Shown here in pieces: positions 25,571 to 33,237 of a stretch of DNA of 64,000 nt. Each line of letters starts with the position of its first letter. Within the stretch, counting starts at the first letter, position 1. A program made the translations under genes and the position numbers. The notes below the pieces were generated by a model, which was not told the origin of the DNA, did no database searches, and worked only from the letters and a program-made list of their open reading frames with translations. Source of the stretch: VRUE01 sp035605695 (lineage in GTDB: Bacteria > Actinomycetota > Thermoleophilia > Solirubrobacterales > 70-9); assembly GCA_035605695.1 (NCBI GenBank), contig DATNGZ010000026.1:31977-95976 (forward strand), given 5' to 3'.

Positions 25571-26518
25571 GTGAACCTCCCGCTCGCTCCCCCGATCAAA
25601 CCGCAGCTTGCGCTGACCCGCAAAGAGCTGCCCCTTGGCGAGGGGTGGGCCTACGAGCAGAAGCTCGACGGCTTCCGCGCGATCGTCTTCGTCGACGGCT
25701 CCGAGTCCTACATCCAGTCACGCGGCGGCAAAGAGCTGGCCCGCTACTTTCCAGAGCTGAGCTTCCCGCCCGGCCGCTACGTGCTCGACGGCGAGCTTGT
25801 GATCCGCGACGCCGAGGGCAACCTCGAATTCGACGCTCTGCAGAGCCGCATCCACCCGGCCGAGTCGCGGATCACGCTGCTCTCCGAGGAGATCCCGGCG
25901 GGGTACGTCGCCTTCGACCTGCTGGCCGAGGGGGACGAGTCGCTGCTGGAGGTTCCGTTCGGGCAGCGCCGGGAGCGACTCGAGCGACTGCTGGAGGGCA
26001 CCCACATCGAGACGAGCGTGCTCAGTCGAGACCCCAAGCAAGCCGAAGAGTGGCTGCGCCGGACCGAGGGCACGATGGCCAAGCAGCTCGACGCCCACTA
26101 CATACCCGGCAAGCGCAAAGGGATGGCGAAGGTCAAGCGCGAGCGCGAGATCGACTGCGTCGTGATGGGCTGGCGGCCGGGCAAAGAGGAGGGCACGGTC
26201 GGCTCCTTGATCCTCGGCCTCTACGACGGCGACGAGCTACGTTCGGTCGGCCACATCTCCGGCTTCAGCCACGAGACGAAACGGAGCCTGCGCACGCTGC
26301 TGGAACCGCTAGAGACCGGCGACAGCGGTACCGCCGAGCCGAGTCGGTGGAGCGGCGGGCGCGATCTCGAGTGGGTGGCCCTGCGGCCGGAGCTGGTGAT
26401 CGAAGTCGGCTATGACCATGCGGCGGCGGGGCGGATCCGGCACGGGGCTCGGTTCAGGCGGTTTCGGGACGACAAAGATCCCAGGGAGTGCCTGTTCTCG
26501 GAGCTGGACGAGGGTTAG
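25571..26518 (+). CDS. ATP-dependent DNA ligase (LigC-like)
   Basis: A 315-aa stand-alone ligase related to mycobacterial LigC and the ligase domain of LigD. The nucleotidyl-transfer lysine is in motif I EQKLDGFRA; motif III-like VAFDLLAEGDESLL, motif IV EGTMAKQLDAHY and motif V MAKVKREREIDCVVMGW follow, then an OB-fold C-terminus. It seals nicks, probably in repair rather than replication. GTG 25571 is supported by alignment of the opening residues NLPLAPPIKPQLA with family starts. It overlaps the convergent radical SAM gene by 4 nt. No Ku gene is in the window. Confidence 0.92.
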   Translation: MNLPLAPPIKPQLALTRKELPLGEGWAYEQKLDGFRAIVFVDGSESYIQSRGGKELARYFPELSFPPGRYVLDGELVIRDAEGNLEFDALQSRIHPAESRITLLSEEIPAGYVAFDLLAEGDESLLEVPFGQRRERLERLLEGTHIETSVLSRDPKQAEEWLRRTEGTMAKQLDAHYIPGKRKGMAKVKREREIDCVVMGWRPGKEEGTVGSLILGLYDGDELRSVGHISGFSHETKRSLRTLLEPLETGDSGTAEPSRWSGGRDLEWVALRPELVIEVGYDHAAAGRIRHGARFRRFRDDKDPRECLFSELDEG

Positions 26519-27549
26519 AACAGCGGCTGTTGGGGAGGAGGGTCGGGAGCCCCCTCCCCGGACGAGCGGCGGGAGCCGCTCTTGAGTGTCCGGGGAGGGG
26601 GCTCCCGACCCTCCTTCGCGCGCCGTGTGGTTCTTCCCCAGCCGCGAACGGCGCGGGTCGTTTGCTTGCGTTGCTCGGGACGTAGGTAGGCGCGGCCTTT
26701 GTAGAGCTTCTCGTAGCGGGGGAGGAGGTCCGGGCGTTTCTGCTCTAGCCAGGCGAAGAAAACGTCTTTGACCTCGTCGCGGAGGTGAAGGGCGACGCCG
26801 CCTAGGAAGGAAGCTTTTGCTTCTCGGGCGCGGTCGAGGATTGGCTTGACCTGCTCGGGGGAGTCGTTGATGCCCGGCATCAGAGGAGCTATGAGGACGC
26901 CCGAGTCGATGCCGCGCCGACGGAGCTCGGCTACTGCGTCGAGGCGGGCTGAGGGGCTTGGGGTGTGGGGCTCCGTGGCTCGCCAGGCGTCCTCGTCCAA
27001 GGTCGGGACGGAGAGGTTGACCGAGACCGGCAAGTGCTCTGCCATGCGCTCGAAGATCTCTATGTCGCGCATTACGAGGGGCGACTTGGTCAGGACCGAG
27101 ACCGGGGTCTCCGCCTCCTCCAGGGCCGCGAGGATCTCCGGCATCATCCGGTAGCGGCTCTCCACCCATTGGTAGGGATCGGTGTTGGTGCCCAGCGCGA
27201 CCAGCTCCCGTTTCCAGCTTTTGCGCCTCAGCTCCCCTCGCACCAGCTCCGGGACGTTGACCTTGACCACGATCTCCCGCTCAAAATCCCGGCCCGCGTT
27301 CATGTCCAGATAGGTATGGGTGCGACGGGCGAAGCAGAAAACGCAGGCATGCGTGCATCCCCGATACGGGTTGATCGTCCAGCCGAATCCGTAGCGGCTT
27401 CCGGGCACGCGGTTCAGTGCCGAGCGGGCGCGGACCTCGTGGAAGTTGATCCCCATTGCCTCGGGGGCGTCGAAGGTGCGGACGACTGTGCCATCGCCGA
27501 CTCCCGGCAGCCGCAGATCGACCTCGACTCGCTGCTCGTCCCATCGCAT
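26515..27549 (-). CDS. Rv2578c-family radical SAM protein
   Basis: A 344-aa radical SAM enzyme; the iron-sulfur motif CTHACVFC (C-x3-C-x2-C) follows the family phrase GWTINPYRG. The family is distantly related to spore photoproduct lyase and its substrate is unknown. The N-terminal segment and TIM-barrel core (about residues 20-285) are followed by a basic, Pro-rich tail partly encoded by a 27-bp hairpin arm. The start at 27549 has no ribosome site; an SOS-box-like palindrome lies directly upstream (27551-27564), suggesting damage-inducible, perhaps leaderless expression. It is convergent with the DNA ligase gene. Confidence 0.9.
   Translation of the reverse strand: MRWDEQRVEVDLRLPGVGDGTVVRTFDAPEAMGINFHEVRARSALNRVPGSRYGFGWTINPYRGCTHACVFCFARRTHTYLDMNAGRDFEREIVVKVNVPELVRGELRRKSWKRELVALGTNTDPYQWVESRYRMMPEILAALEEAETPVSVLTKSPLVMRDIEIFERMAEHLPVSVNLSVPTLDEDAWRATEPHTPSPSARLDAVAELRRRGIDSGVLIAPLMPGINDSPEQVKPILDRAREAKASFLGGVALHLRDEVKDVFFAWLEQKRPDLLPRYEKLYKGRAYLRPEQRKQTTRAVRGWGRTTRRAKEGREPPPRTLKSGSRRSSGEGAPDPPPQQPLF
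26537..26614. terminator. 27-bp perfect inverted repeat near convergent gene ends
   Basis: Perfect 27-bp arms (26537-26563 and 26588-26614) flank a 24-bp loop that contains a second hairpin AGCGGC/GCCGCT. It lies inside the last 35 codons of the radical SAM gene, just beyond the ligase stop, so it could end transcription from both sides. No U-tract is present. Confidence 0.6.
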
Positions 27550-27550
27550 A

Positions 27551-27564
27551 CGAACGTATGTTCG
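27551..27564. promoter_or_regulatory. SOS-box-like LexA site
   Basis: CGAACGTATGTTCG matches the CGAAC-N4-GTTCG core known for LexA sites of Gram-positive bacteria. It sits 1 bp upstream of the radical SAM start codon, a position where a bound repressor would block a leaderless promoter. Binding is inferred from sequence only. Confidence 0.65.
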
Positions 27565-27588
27565 CAGGCGTTGCGGGGGAAGTCGAAC

Positions 27589-28077
27589 TTAGGCCGTGCC
27601 CTTGTCCTTCTCGGACTTGATGAACTCGTCGAGCTGGCCGCGGGCTTGACCGCGGGCCTTGTTGCGCAGGGGCGGCAGCACGGCGACCAGATTCCCCATC
27701 GGGCCGAGGGCCTGCTTGGCCCAGTTGCGGAAGTCGAAGTCGTCGATGTGGTCGGTGACCAGGCCGTCGGCGAAGCGGAACTTGGCCTGGATGTCGTTGA
27801 CCACCGGGCGGCCGGTGTTGAACGTGTAGCGAGCGATCCAGTGAGCTGAGCCAGTGTTTTCGGCCGCGACGTGCTCGTGCAGCTCGATCTTCAGGTCGGT
27901 GGCGCGGCCGGTCAGCATCCGCCACATCGCGCCGATCTCATCGCCCTCGAGGTCACCGAAGGCCGGATCGCAGAAGTGCGCGTCGGGCGCGTAGCAGGCG
28001 CTCATCGCAGCGCCGTCGCAGCGGTCGAACGCCGCGTAGAAGCGCTCGATCAGCTCGCGGTTGGCGTCTGCACTCAC
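27589..28077 (-). CDS. SnoaL-like / NTF2-fold protein
   Basis: A 162-aa protein with the cone-shaped NTF2-like fold: an N-terminal helix NRELIERFYAAFDRCDGAAM followed by CYAPDAHFCDPAFGDLEG and a curved sheet containing HWIARYTFN and DHIDDFDFRNWAKQAL. Family members act as cyclases, isomerases or binding proteins; this one has the usual Asp/His-lined pocket but no predictable substrate. The C-terminal 35 residues are an Arg/Lys-rich extension. It lies between the radical SAM gene and ytoQ on the same strand. Confidence 0.88.
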   Translation of the reverse strand: MSADANRELIERFYAAFDRCDGAAMSACYAPDAHFCDPAFGDLEGDEIGAMWRMLTGRATDLKIELHEHVAAENTGSAHWIARYTFNTGRPVVNDIQAKFRFADGLVTDHIDDFDFRNWAKQALGPMGNLVAVLPPLRNKARGQARGQLDEFIKSEKDKGTA

Positions 28078-28122
28078 AGGCGCACCCTACCCGCCCGCGG
28101 CGCACCCACCGCGGAGAAGCGA

Positions 28123-28584
28123 TTAAGGCAACTCGCCCCTGATCACGTAGCGCAGGACGTCGACCACCTGCTCGGCCGTGCGCGCCGTCGCCTCGGCGGC
28201 GCGGTCGACCTCCTTCAGCGCATGGTCGAGCTCGGTGTCGTGCAGGGTGATGACGGGCTTGTCCAGCGCCGCCGCGAAACCGGCGTCGAAGGCGGCGTTC
28301 CACTGACGGTATTTGTCGCCGAAGCGGACGACGACGATGTCGGCGGCGCGAATCAGTGTCTGGGTCCGGATCGCGTTGACGCCGGCGCCCATGTGGTCCC
28401 GCCAGAAGGGCGTGCTCTCCTCACCCAGCGTCCCGGTCCCGGCGTCGTCGGACGCAGCGTGGTCGGTGACCGGCGCCGAGAAATCAACCGGCAACCCAGC
28501 CTCCCGAGTCCCAGCCTCGATCCGCTCCCGCCAATCGGAATGAATCTCCCCAGAGAGATAGACGCCCCAAGTCCGCTCAGCCAT
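28123..28584 (-). CDS. YtoQ family protein
   Basis: A 153-aa cytosolic protein matching the YtoQ family: WGVYLSGEIHSDWRERI at the N-terminus, then WRDHMGAGVNAIRTQTLI, VVVRFGDKYRQWNAAFDAG and a terminal LDHALKEVDRAAEA. The fold resembles nucleoside 2-deoxyribosyltransferase-like (TIR-related) hydrolases, but the function is unknown. I chose ATG 28584 because the family begins there; the upstream extension runs through the palindromic repeat at 28613-28711. Confidence 0.85.
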   Translation of the reverse strand: MAERTWGVYLSGEIHSDWRERIEAGTREAGLPVDFSAPVTDHAASDDAGTGTLGEESTPFWRDHMGAGVNAIRTQTLIRAADIVVVRFGDKYRQWNAAFDAGFAAALDKPVITLHDTELDHALKEVDRAAEATARTAEQVVDVLRYVIRGELP

Positions 28585-28612
28585 ATGGCAATCGTAGACC
28601 GACCCCCCAGCG

Positions 28613-28711
28613 GTCGTATTTGTTTCCGCTATGCGGAAGGAAGCACGACCGCAGCGGGAAGCGCTCCCGATGGCGTCGCATTTTCCTCCGCTATGCGGGA
28701 ACAAATACGAC
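28613..28711. repeat. REP-like inverted doublet
   Basis: Two inverted copies of a roughly 37-nt unit (28613-28649 and the reverse strand of 28675-28711). Each unit starts GTCGTATTTGTT, contains the hairpin CCGC-3nt-GCGG and ends CGAC, so each is itself a nested stem. The outer 17-bp arms differ at one position. This is the layout of REP/BIME elements with a GT-rich head tetranucleotide. It separates divergent ytoQ and the MFS exporter. No RAYT-type transposase gene is in the window. Confidence 0.6.
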
Positions 28712-28732
28712 ACCACTGCTAGATTATTTGAC

Positions 28733-30283
28733 GTGAACGTAAGAAATAGATTTGCTGGGGCTGGGGTCGATGCTGACCATGAGCACTACAAGTGGTGGGC
28801 TCTCTCCTGCACCAGCCTTGGGATGTTGCTGGTCGCTACCAACTCGGGGACGCTGATCATCGCCCTGCCCGACCTCGAGCGGGCGCTTGGGACCAGCCTG
28901 CTGGAGCTGGTCTGGGTGATCCTCGCCTACATGATCTCCTCGACCGTGCTGGTCCTCACCGCCGGGCGACTCTCAGACCTGTTCGGCCGCAAGAACGCCT
29001 TTGTCGCCGCCTTCCTCGTCTTCGGCGCGGCCTCGCTCGGCGCCGGTTTCGCCGCCGACGGCACCCAGTTGATCCTCTGGCGAATCCTCCAGGGTGTCGG
29101 CGGTGCCTTCATCTTCGCCAACGGCCCCGCCCTGGTCACCGACGCCTTTCCGCGCGAGCAGCTGGGGCTGGCGATGGGCACCAACACGATGGTTGCCGCG
29201 ATCGGCCTCGTGCTCGGACCGGTGCTCGGCGGCGCCCTGGTCGCGATCTCCTGGCACTGGGTCTTCTGGTTCAACGTGCCGCTGGCGCTCGCAGGCGCCC
29301 TCTGGGCGGCGCTGATCCTGCGCGAGCTCTCGCGGCGCGACACCGTCCGCGGCCTCGACATCGGCGGCACCCTCACCTTCGTCGTCGGCCTGACCGGGCT
29401 CGTCTACGGGATCTCGCGCGGCGGCATCTCCGGCTGGGACGACACGCTCGTGATCGCCAGCCTGGCCGCCGCCGCGGTGCTGCTGCCGCTGTTCGTACTG
29501 ATCGAGCACCGCGGCAAGGCGCCGATGCTCGACCTCGAGATCTTCCGCAACCGGCTCTTCGCCGCCGCCACCGGCGCGGCTTTCATCAACGGGTTCTCGC
29601 GCTTCGCCCTGATGTTCATCTTCGTCTTCTACTACCAGGGGGCGCAGGGGGACGATCCGATCACGGCCGGAATCAAGCTGGCGCCGATGGCGATCGGGAT
29701 GCTGGTCTCTTCCCCCCTGGCCGGGATCTGGGCTGACCGCCACGGCTCACGCACCCTCGCTGCTCTGGGGATGCTGGTCACCGCCGTCGGCCTCGCCCTG
29801 ATGACGACGCTGCAGGCCGAGTCGCCCTACTGGCAGGGGATGCTTTGGCTCTGCTTGGTCGGGATCGGCTCGGGGATGTTCAACTCGCCCAACACGGCGG
29901 CGATGATGGGCGCGGTGCCGATCGAGCGGCGGGGGATCGCCGCCGGGGCCCGCACGATGCTGCAGAACACCGGCGCCGTGATCTCGATCGCCTTCGTGCT
30001 GGCGATCGTCACCGCTGCGGTGCCGAAACCGGTGCTCTTCGCGATCTTCTCGGGCCTCGCCTCAGGCCTTTCCAGCGCCCAGCTCGATCCCTTCATCGAC
30101 AACATGCACACGGCTCTCTGGGTGTTGGCGGCAACCTCGGTCCTTGGCGCCGGCGTCTCGCTGCTGCGACCGCGCGACGAGAGCGCCCCCACCGAGGTGC
30201 AACGCGTTGCGGCCGCCACGGAACCACAAAACGTTGCACCGACCCTGGAGGCGATCCGCGAGGAGATCGAGGCGACGCCGTGA
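28733..30283 (+). CDS. DHA2-family MFS drug exporter
   Basis: A 516-aa exporter with about 14 hydrophobic helices, related to EmrB/QacA proton antiporters. Signature segments include GTLIIALPDLERALGTS (helix 1 region), GRLSDLFGRKNAF (loop 2-3), ILQGVGGAFIFANGPALV (antiporter motif C region) and GSRTLAALGML. GTG 28733 is the most plausible start, because the longer frame runs back through the REP-like doublet. The C-terminal tail reads through a palindromic repeat (30196-30240). It overlaps the merR gene as GTGA, indicating coupling and regulation by it. Confidence 0.9.
   Translation: MNVRNRFAGAGVDADHEHYKWWALSCTSLGMLLVATNSGTLIIALPDLERALGTSLLELVWVILAYMISSTVLVLTAGRLSDLFGRKNAFVAAFLVFGAASLGAGFAADGTQLILWRILQGVGGAFIFANGPALVTDAFPREQLGLAMGTNTMVAAIGLVLGPVLGGALVAISWHWVFWFNVPLALAGALWAALILRELSRRDTVRGLDIGGTLTFVVGLTGLVYGISRGGISGWDDTLVIASLAAAAVLLPLFVLIEHRGKAPMLDLEIFRNRLFAAATGAAFINGFSRFALMFIFVFYYQGAQGDDPITAGIKLAPMAIGMLVSSPLAGIWADRHGSRTLAALGMLVTAVGLALMTTLQAESPYWQGMLWLCLVGIGSGMFNSPNTAAMMGAVPIERRGIAAGARTMLQNTGAVISIAFVLAIVTAAVPKPVLFAIFSGLASGLSSAQLDPFIDNMHTALWVLAATSVLGAGVSLLRPRDESAPTEVQRVAAATEPQNVAPTLEAIREEIEATP
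30196..30240. repeat. Palindromic repeat, GTGCAACG family, copy 1
   Basis: GGTGCAACG at 30196 and its complement CGTTGCACC ending at 30240 bracket a partly paired centre. Similar elements lie at 55456-55496, 56398-56438 and, as a half, 56493-56512. This copy is inside the 3' end of the exporter gene and encodes a VQR...EPQNVAP-like peptide. Confidence 0.6.
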
Positions 30284-30741
30284 GCTCCCCCACGTCAAGG
30301 AACGAGCTGAGGATCGGCGAGGTCGCCGAGCTGGCCGGGACGACGCCGCGGACGATCCGCTACTACGAGGAGATTGGCCTCCTCCCCGCCTCCAGCGCCC
30401 GCGAGCCCGGCGCCCACCGCACCTACGCCGAGGCGGACGTCGAGCGCCTCACCGACCTGCTGCGGCTGAAGGACCTGCTCGGCCTCTCACTGGAGGGACT
30501 GAAGGAGCTGGTCGAAGCTGAGGACGCCCGCGCCGCCCTGCGCCGCGAGTGGGACCGCGGCGTCCCCAACCCGGTGCGCCGCCGCCAGATCCTCGACGAG
30601 GCACTCGGCCACATCGGCCACCAACTCGACCTGGTGCGCCGCCGCCGCGACGAGATCTCCTCCCTGGAAGCGGAGCTGCTCTCCAAGCGCAAGCGCGTGC
30701 GTACCCGCCTGCGCGAGCTCGAGCGCGAGCCCGCGACCTGA
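30280..30741 (+). CDS. MerR-family transcriptional regulator
   Basis: A 153-aa regulator with an N-terminal winged helix (LRIGEVAELAGTTPRTIRYY, then EEIGLLPASS) and a long C-terminal coiled coil for dimerisation. It has no Cys pair typical of metal sensors, so it more likely responds to a small organic ligand, in keeping with the drug exporter whose stop overlaps its GTG. A TTGACGT-GA-ACGTAAG dyad around 28728-28743, near the exporter start, resembles spacer operators used by MerR proteins, with imperfect symmetry. Confidence 0.9.
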   Translation: MSSPTSRNELRIGEVAELAGTTPRTIRYYEEIGLLPASSAREPGAHRTYAEADVERLTDLLRLKDLLGLSLEGLKELVEAEDARAALRREWDRGVPNPVRRRQILDEALGHIGHQLDLVRRRRDEISSLEAELLSKRKRVRTRLRELEREPAT

Positions 30742-30784
30742 GCCGAGCATCGCTCCGGCCGATGATGTGAAATAACTGCACACT

Positions 30785-31816
30785 GTGGGAAAGCTGGCCA
30801 TATGCACGCTGCTCGCTCTCACCGCGCTTGCCATCCCCTCCCCCGCTTCCGCCGCGATCATCCCGGTCCCCTACACGGCCCTGGGCGACTCCTACTCCGC
30901 CGGTGAGGGGAATGACCCCTTCGACGGCAACTGCCACCGCGCCCTTCGCGAAGACTCCGCCTACCCTCGAATGCTGCCGGGCTTGACCGGCTACGTGGGA
31001 ACGCCGAACTTCCACGCCTGCACCGGCGCTGTCATGGCCGACGTCTTGCAGCGCTCCCAACCGCACCGCAAGAGCCAGCTACCCCAGATCGAATACGTGC
31101 GACAGGGGGACCGACTCGTCACCCTGACCATCGGTGGCAATGACCTGCACTTCTCCCAGGTAATCGGCGAGTGCTACACGCACCGCTACTGCGGTGATCG
31201 GCCGCTGGCACACCAGATCGACGACGAGCTGCCAAAGATGAAGGCGCAGCTGGTCGATCTCTACGAGGAAATTCTCGGCCGGATGAGTCCCAACGGGTAT
31301 CTGGTGGTCGCCGGCTATCCGCGCCTCTTCTCGCTCGAAAAGGACAACGTCGGTTGCAATCCGTTCATCTCCGTCGCCGAGTCGGACTGGATCGATGAAC
31401 TGGTCGATCGCGGCAACGCGAAGATCGCCGCGGCAGTGAAAACGGCCCGGCAAAGCGGCGGGCACGTCTTTTACGTCAACGTCGCCGACGACTTCGACGG
31501 CCACGAGATCTGCAGCGACGAACCCTGGCTCTACGGCCTCACGCCCTCCTTCCACGAGGGGCTCAACTTCATCAAGGGCAGCTACCACCCAAAGCCGCAG
31601 GGACAGCACGCCTATGCGGAGGCGATCGCCGCCTTCCTGCGCCTGCCCGGCGTCCCAGACGCGATTACTGCGAGCCGGTCTCCTCGAAGTGCTTACTCAG
31701 CATCGTCACCTGCCCCTGGTAGTTGGAGCCCAGGTCCCGGCCGTAGAGGCGCTCGGCGGGGGCGCTGGTGCGCTCCAGCGCCAGCTTGCAGACCGGCTGG
31801 CGGTGCTCGACCATGA
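30785..31816 (+). CDS. Secreted SGNH/GDSL hydrolase
   Basis: Exported esterase/lipase-like enzyme. After a signal peptide (residues 1-23) the catalytic Ser is in block I ALGDSYSAGEG, the oxyanion Gly-Asn in block III TIGGNDLHFS, and the Asp-His-like block V is YHPKPQGQHAYAEAI. Six Cys residues suggest disulfides. The frame continues about 45 codons past the conserved end into low-complexity Arg/Pro/Gly/Ser sequence that is antisense to the dCTP deaminase gene (152-bp convergent overlap), so the native stop may have been lost. GTG 30785 is the start. Confidence 0.87.
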   Translation: MGKLAICTLLALTALAIPSPASAAIIPVPYTALGDSYSAGEGNDPFDGNCHRALREDSAYPRMLPGLTGYVGTPNFHACTGAVMADVLQRSQPHRKSQLPQIEYVRQGDRLVTLTIGGNDLHFSQVIGECYTHRYCGDRPLAHQIDDELPKMKAQLVDLYEEILGRMSPNGYLVVAGYPRLFSLEKDNVGCNPFISVAESDWIDELVDRGNAKIAAAVKTARQSGGHVFYVNVADDFDGHEICSDEPWLYGLTPSFHEGLNFIKGSYHPKPQGQHAYAEAIAAFLRLPGVPDAITASRSPRSAYSASSPAPGSWSPGPGRRGARRGRWCAPAPACRPAGGARP

Positions 31817-32837
31817 AGGAGACGTCGCGGGCGCGGACCTCGAGCGCGGCGCGACTGCCGTGGCGGTCGCCGGCCGGGTCGTAGCCGAAGCCGGGGTCGA
31901 AGAAGCCGGCGTAGTGGGTGCGCAGCTCACCCGCGGTCGGGTCGTAGGCCATCATCTCGGCGGCGATCTGCGGCGGGATGCAGACGCCCTCGGCTGAGAG
32001 CAGCAGGTAGAAGATCTCCGGCTCGAGCACGATCCTCCCCCCCGCCTCGGGGAAGACCGGGTCCCAGAAGTCGGTCCAGCGGTAGGCGCGGATGCGCGAG
32101 AGGTCGATCGGCAGGCTGTTCTTCTTCGCCCGGTAGCCGACGATGCGGTCGCTCGGCCCGGAGAGGTCGACGCTGAGGAAGAGGCCGTCGGCGAGCGCCA
32201 GCTCGGACTCGCGCAGCGCGTGGGAGTCGAGGTAGAGCAGCGGGAACTCGTCCTGCAGGGCGCGGATCTCGGCGTCGCCGAGGCGCACGTCGCCGCGCGC
32301 CAGGCGCAGCTGGTTGAGCGAGAGCCCGGTCTTGACCTGGATCGCGAAGGAGCGCGGCACCACCTCCAGGTAGAGCTTGCCCCGGTAGCCGGCGCGGATC
32401 TCGTCGAAGCGGTGGTGGCGGTCGGTCAGCACCCGGGTGAAGACGTCGAGGCGGCCGGTCGAGCTCTTCGGGTTGGCCTTCGCCCGCACGTCCTCGGGCA
32501 GCGCCAGCTCCTCGATCAGCGGCACCAGGTAGGGCCGGTCGCGCTCCAGCACCGCGCCGTCGCGCAGATCGATCTTCTGAAAGGCGAGCCCCTCGATCTT
32601 CTCCTCGACGGTCGAGTCGACGTCGGGCAGGAAGGAGCAGCGCAGGGCCCAGGCGTGGTCGCCGAGCCGCAGGTCGATGCTGGCCGGCTGGATTGCCTCG
32701 GGGCGAATCCGGTAATCGCCAGAGGAGATCCAGTCCGCCGCGATCGCCTCGCTCAGCGCCTGCGAGGGCAGAACGCCGTCATTGTTGCCCACGCCGTTCG
32801 CAGCCGTGCCTTCAGCCGCCGTGGTGGCCTCTTCCAT
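31665..32837 (-). CDS. dcd: 2'-deoxycytidine 5'-triphosphate deaminase, double-domain type
   Basis: A 390-aa protein of the long Dcd class in which two dUTPase-like beta-barrel domains are fused (roughly residues 20-190 and 195-385). Domain 1 keeps the substrate loop as ANPKSSTGRLDVFTRV, and domain 2 contains HYAGFFDPGFGYDP. It converts dCTP to dUTP for dTMP synthesis. This long form is best known from alphaproteobacteria and is uncommon in actinobacteria, which mostly use a 190-aa enzyme. The first 20 residues are Ala/Gly/Asn-rich and probably disordered. It is convergent with the SGNH hydrolase. Confidence 0.85.
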   Translation of the reverse strand: MEEATTAAEGTAANGVGNNDGVLPSQALSEAIAADWISSGDYRIRPEAIQPASIDLRLGDHAWALRCSFLPDVDSTVEEKIEGLAFQKIDLRDGAVLERDRPYLVPLIEELALPEDVRAKANPKSSTGRLDVFTRVLTDRHHRFDEIRAGYRGKLYLEVVPRSFAIQVKTGLSLNQLRLARGDVRLGDAEIRALQDEFPLLYLDSHALRESELALADGLFLSVDLSGPSDRIVGYRAKKNSLPIDLSRIRAYRWTDFWDPVFPEAGGRIVLEPEIFYLLLSAEGVCIPPQIAAEMMAYDPTAGELRTHYAGFFDPGFGYDPAGDRHGSRAALEVRARDVSFMVEHRQPVCKLALERTSAPAERLYGRDLGSNYQGQVTMLSKHFEETGSQ

Positions 32838-32873
32838 GCACGCAGCCTATGCAACCGTTGGTACCTTTGGCAG

Positions 32874-33044
32874 GTGAAACCCGCACGTAAGGGGAACTGG
32901 ACGCCGGACGGCAAAGCCGACCGAGCTGCCCTCCGGCGTGACTACCTGGAGCTGACTCCAGCCCAGAGAGTCGAACAGGTTTCCGAACTCTCAAAGTTCA
33001 TGTCCGAAGTGGCGGAGGCCGGCCGCCGCAAGCGCGTTGCCTGA
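32874..33044 (+). CDS. Small hypothetical protein, partner of a nucleotidyltransferase module
   Basis: Predicted 56-aa soluble protein (GTG 32874) with two helices, KADRAALRRDYLELTPAQRV and EQVSELSKFMSEVAEAGRRK. Small proteins of this kind precede nucleotidyltransferase genes in many actinobacteria, and the remnant of such a gene overlaps its stop codon. It may be the surviving half of a toxin-antitoxin-like pair. No ribosome site better than GGCAG is seen. Confidence 0.5.
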   Translation: MKPARKGNWTPDGKADRAALRRDYLELTPAQRVEQVSELSKFMSEVAEAGRRKRVA

Positions 33045-33237
33045 CCTCGACATCCGGGGCCTCCTCAGGTGACGATTCCCTTTGGGAGAAGCTCGCCCCG
33101 TCTGCGATCCAGGATCGATTGGGGAAATTCCGGTCAAGTTCGTCAGCTACGAGGATCTCGTTGCCTTGAAGGAACTAGCGGCCCGCCCGGAAGACTTGAA
33201 CGATTTGGAGCGCTTGCGCGACGCGCGAAAAGGCTAG
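33037..33237 (+). pseudogene. Internally deleted nucleotidyltransferase-like gene
   Basis: One reading frame holds both ends of a missing gene. A TTG at 33037 overlaps the stop of the small ORF and encodes LPDLDIRGLLR, then a TGA at 33070. Further along the same frame comes the typical C-terminal end of MNT/AbiEii-like nucleotidyltransferases (IPVKFVSYEDLVALKELAA followed by RPEDLNDLERLRDARKG). The catalytic GSxxxxxDxD region is absent, so roughly 100 codons were deleted. Confidence 0.65.
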
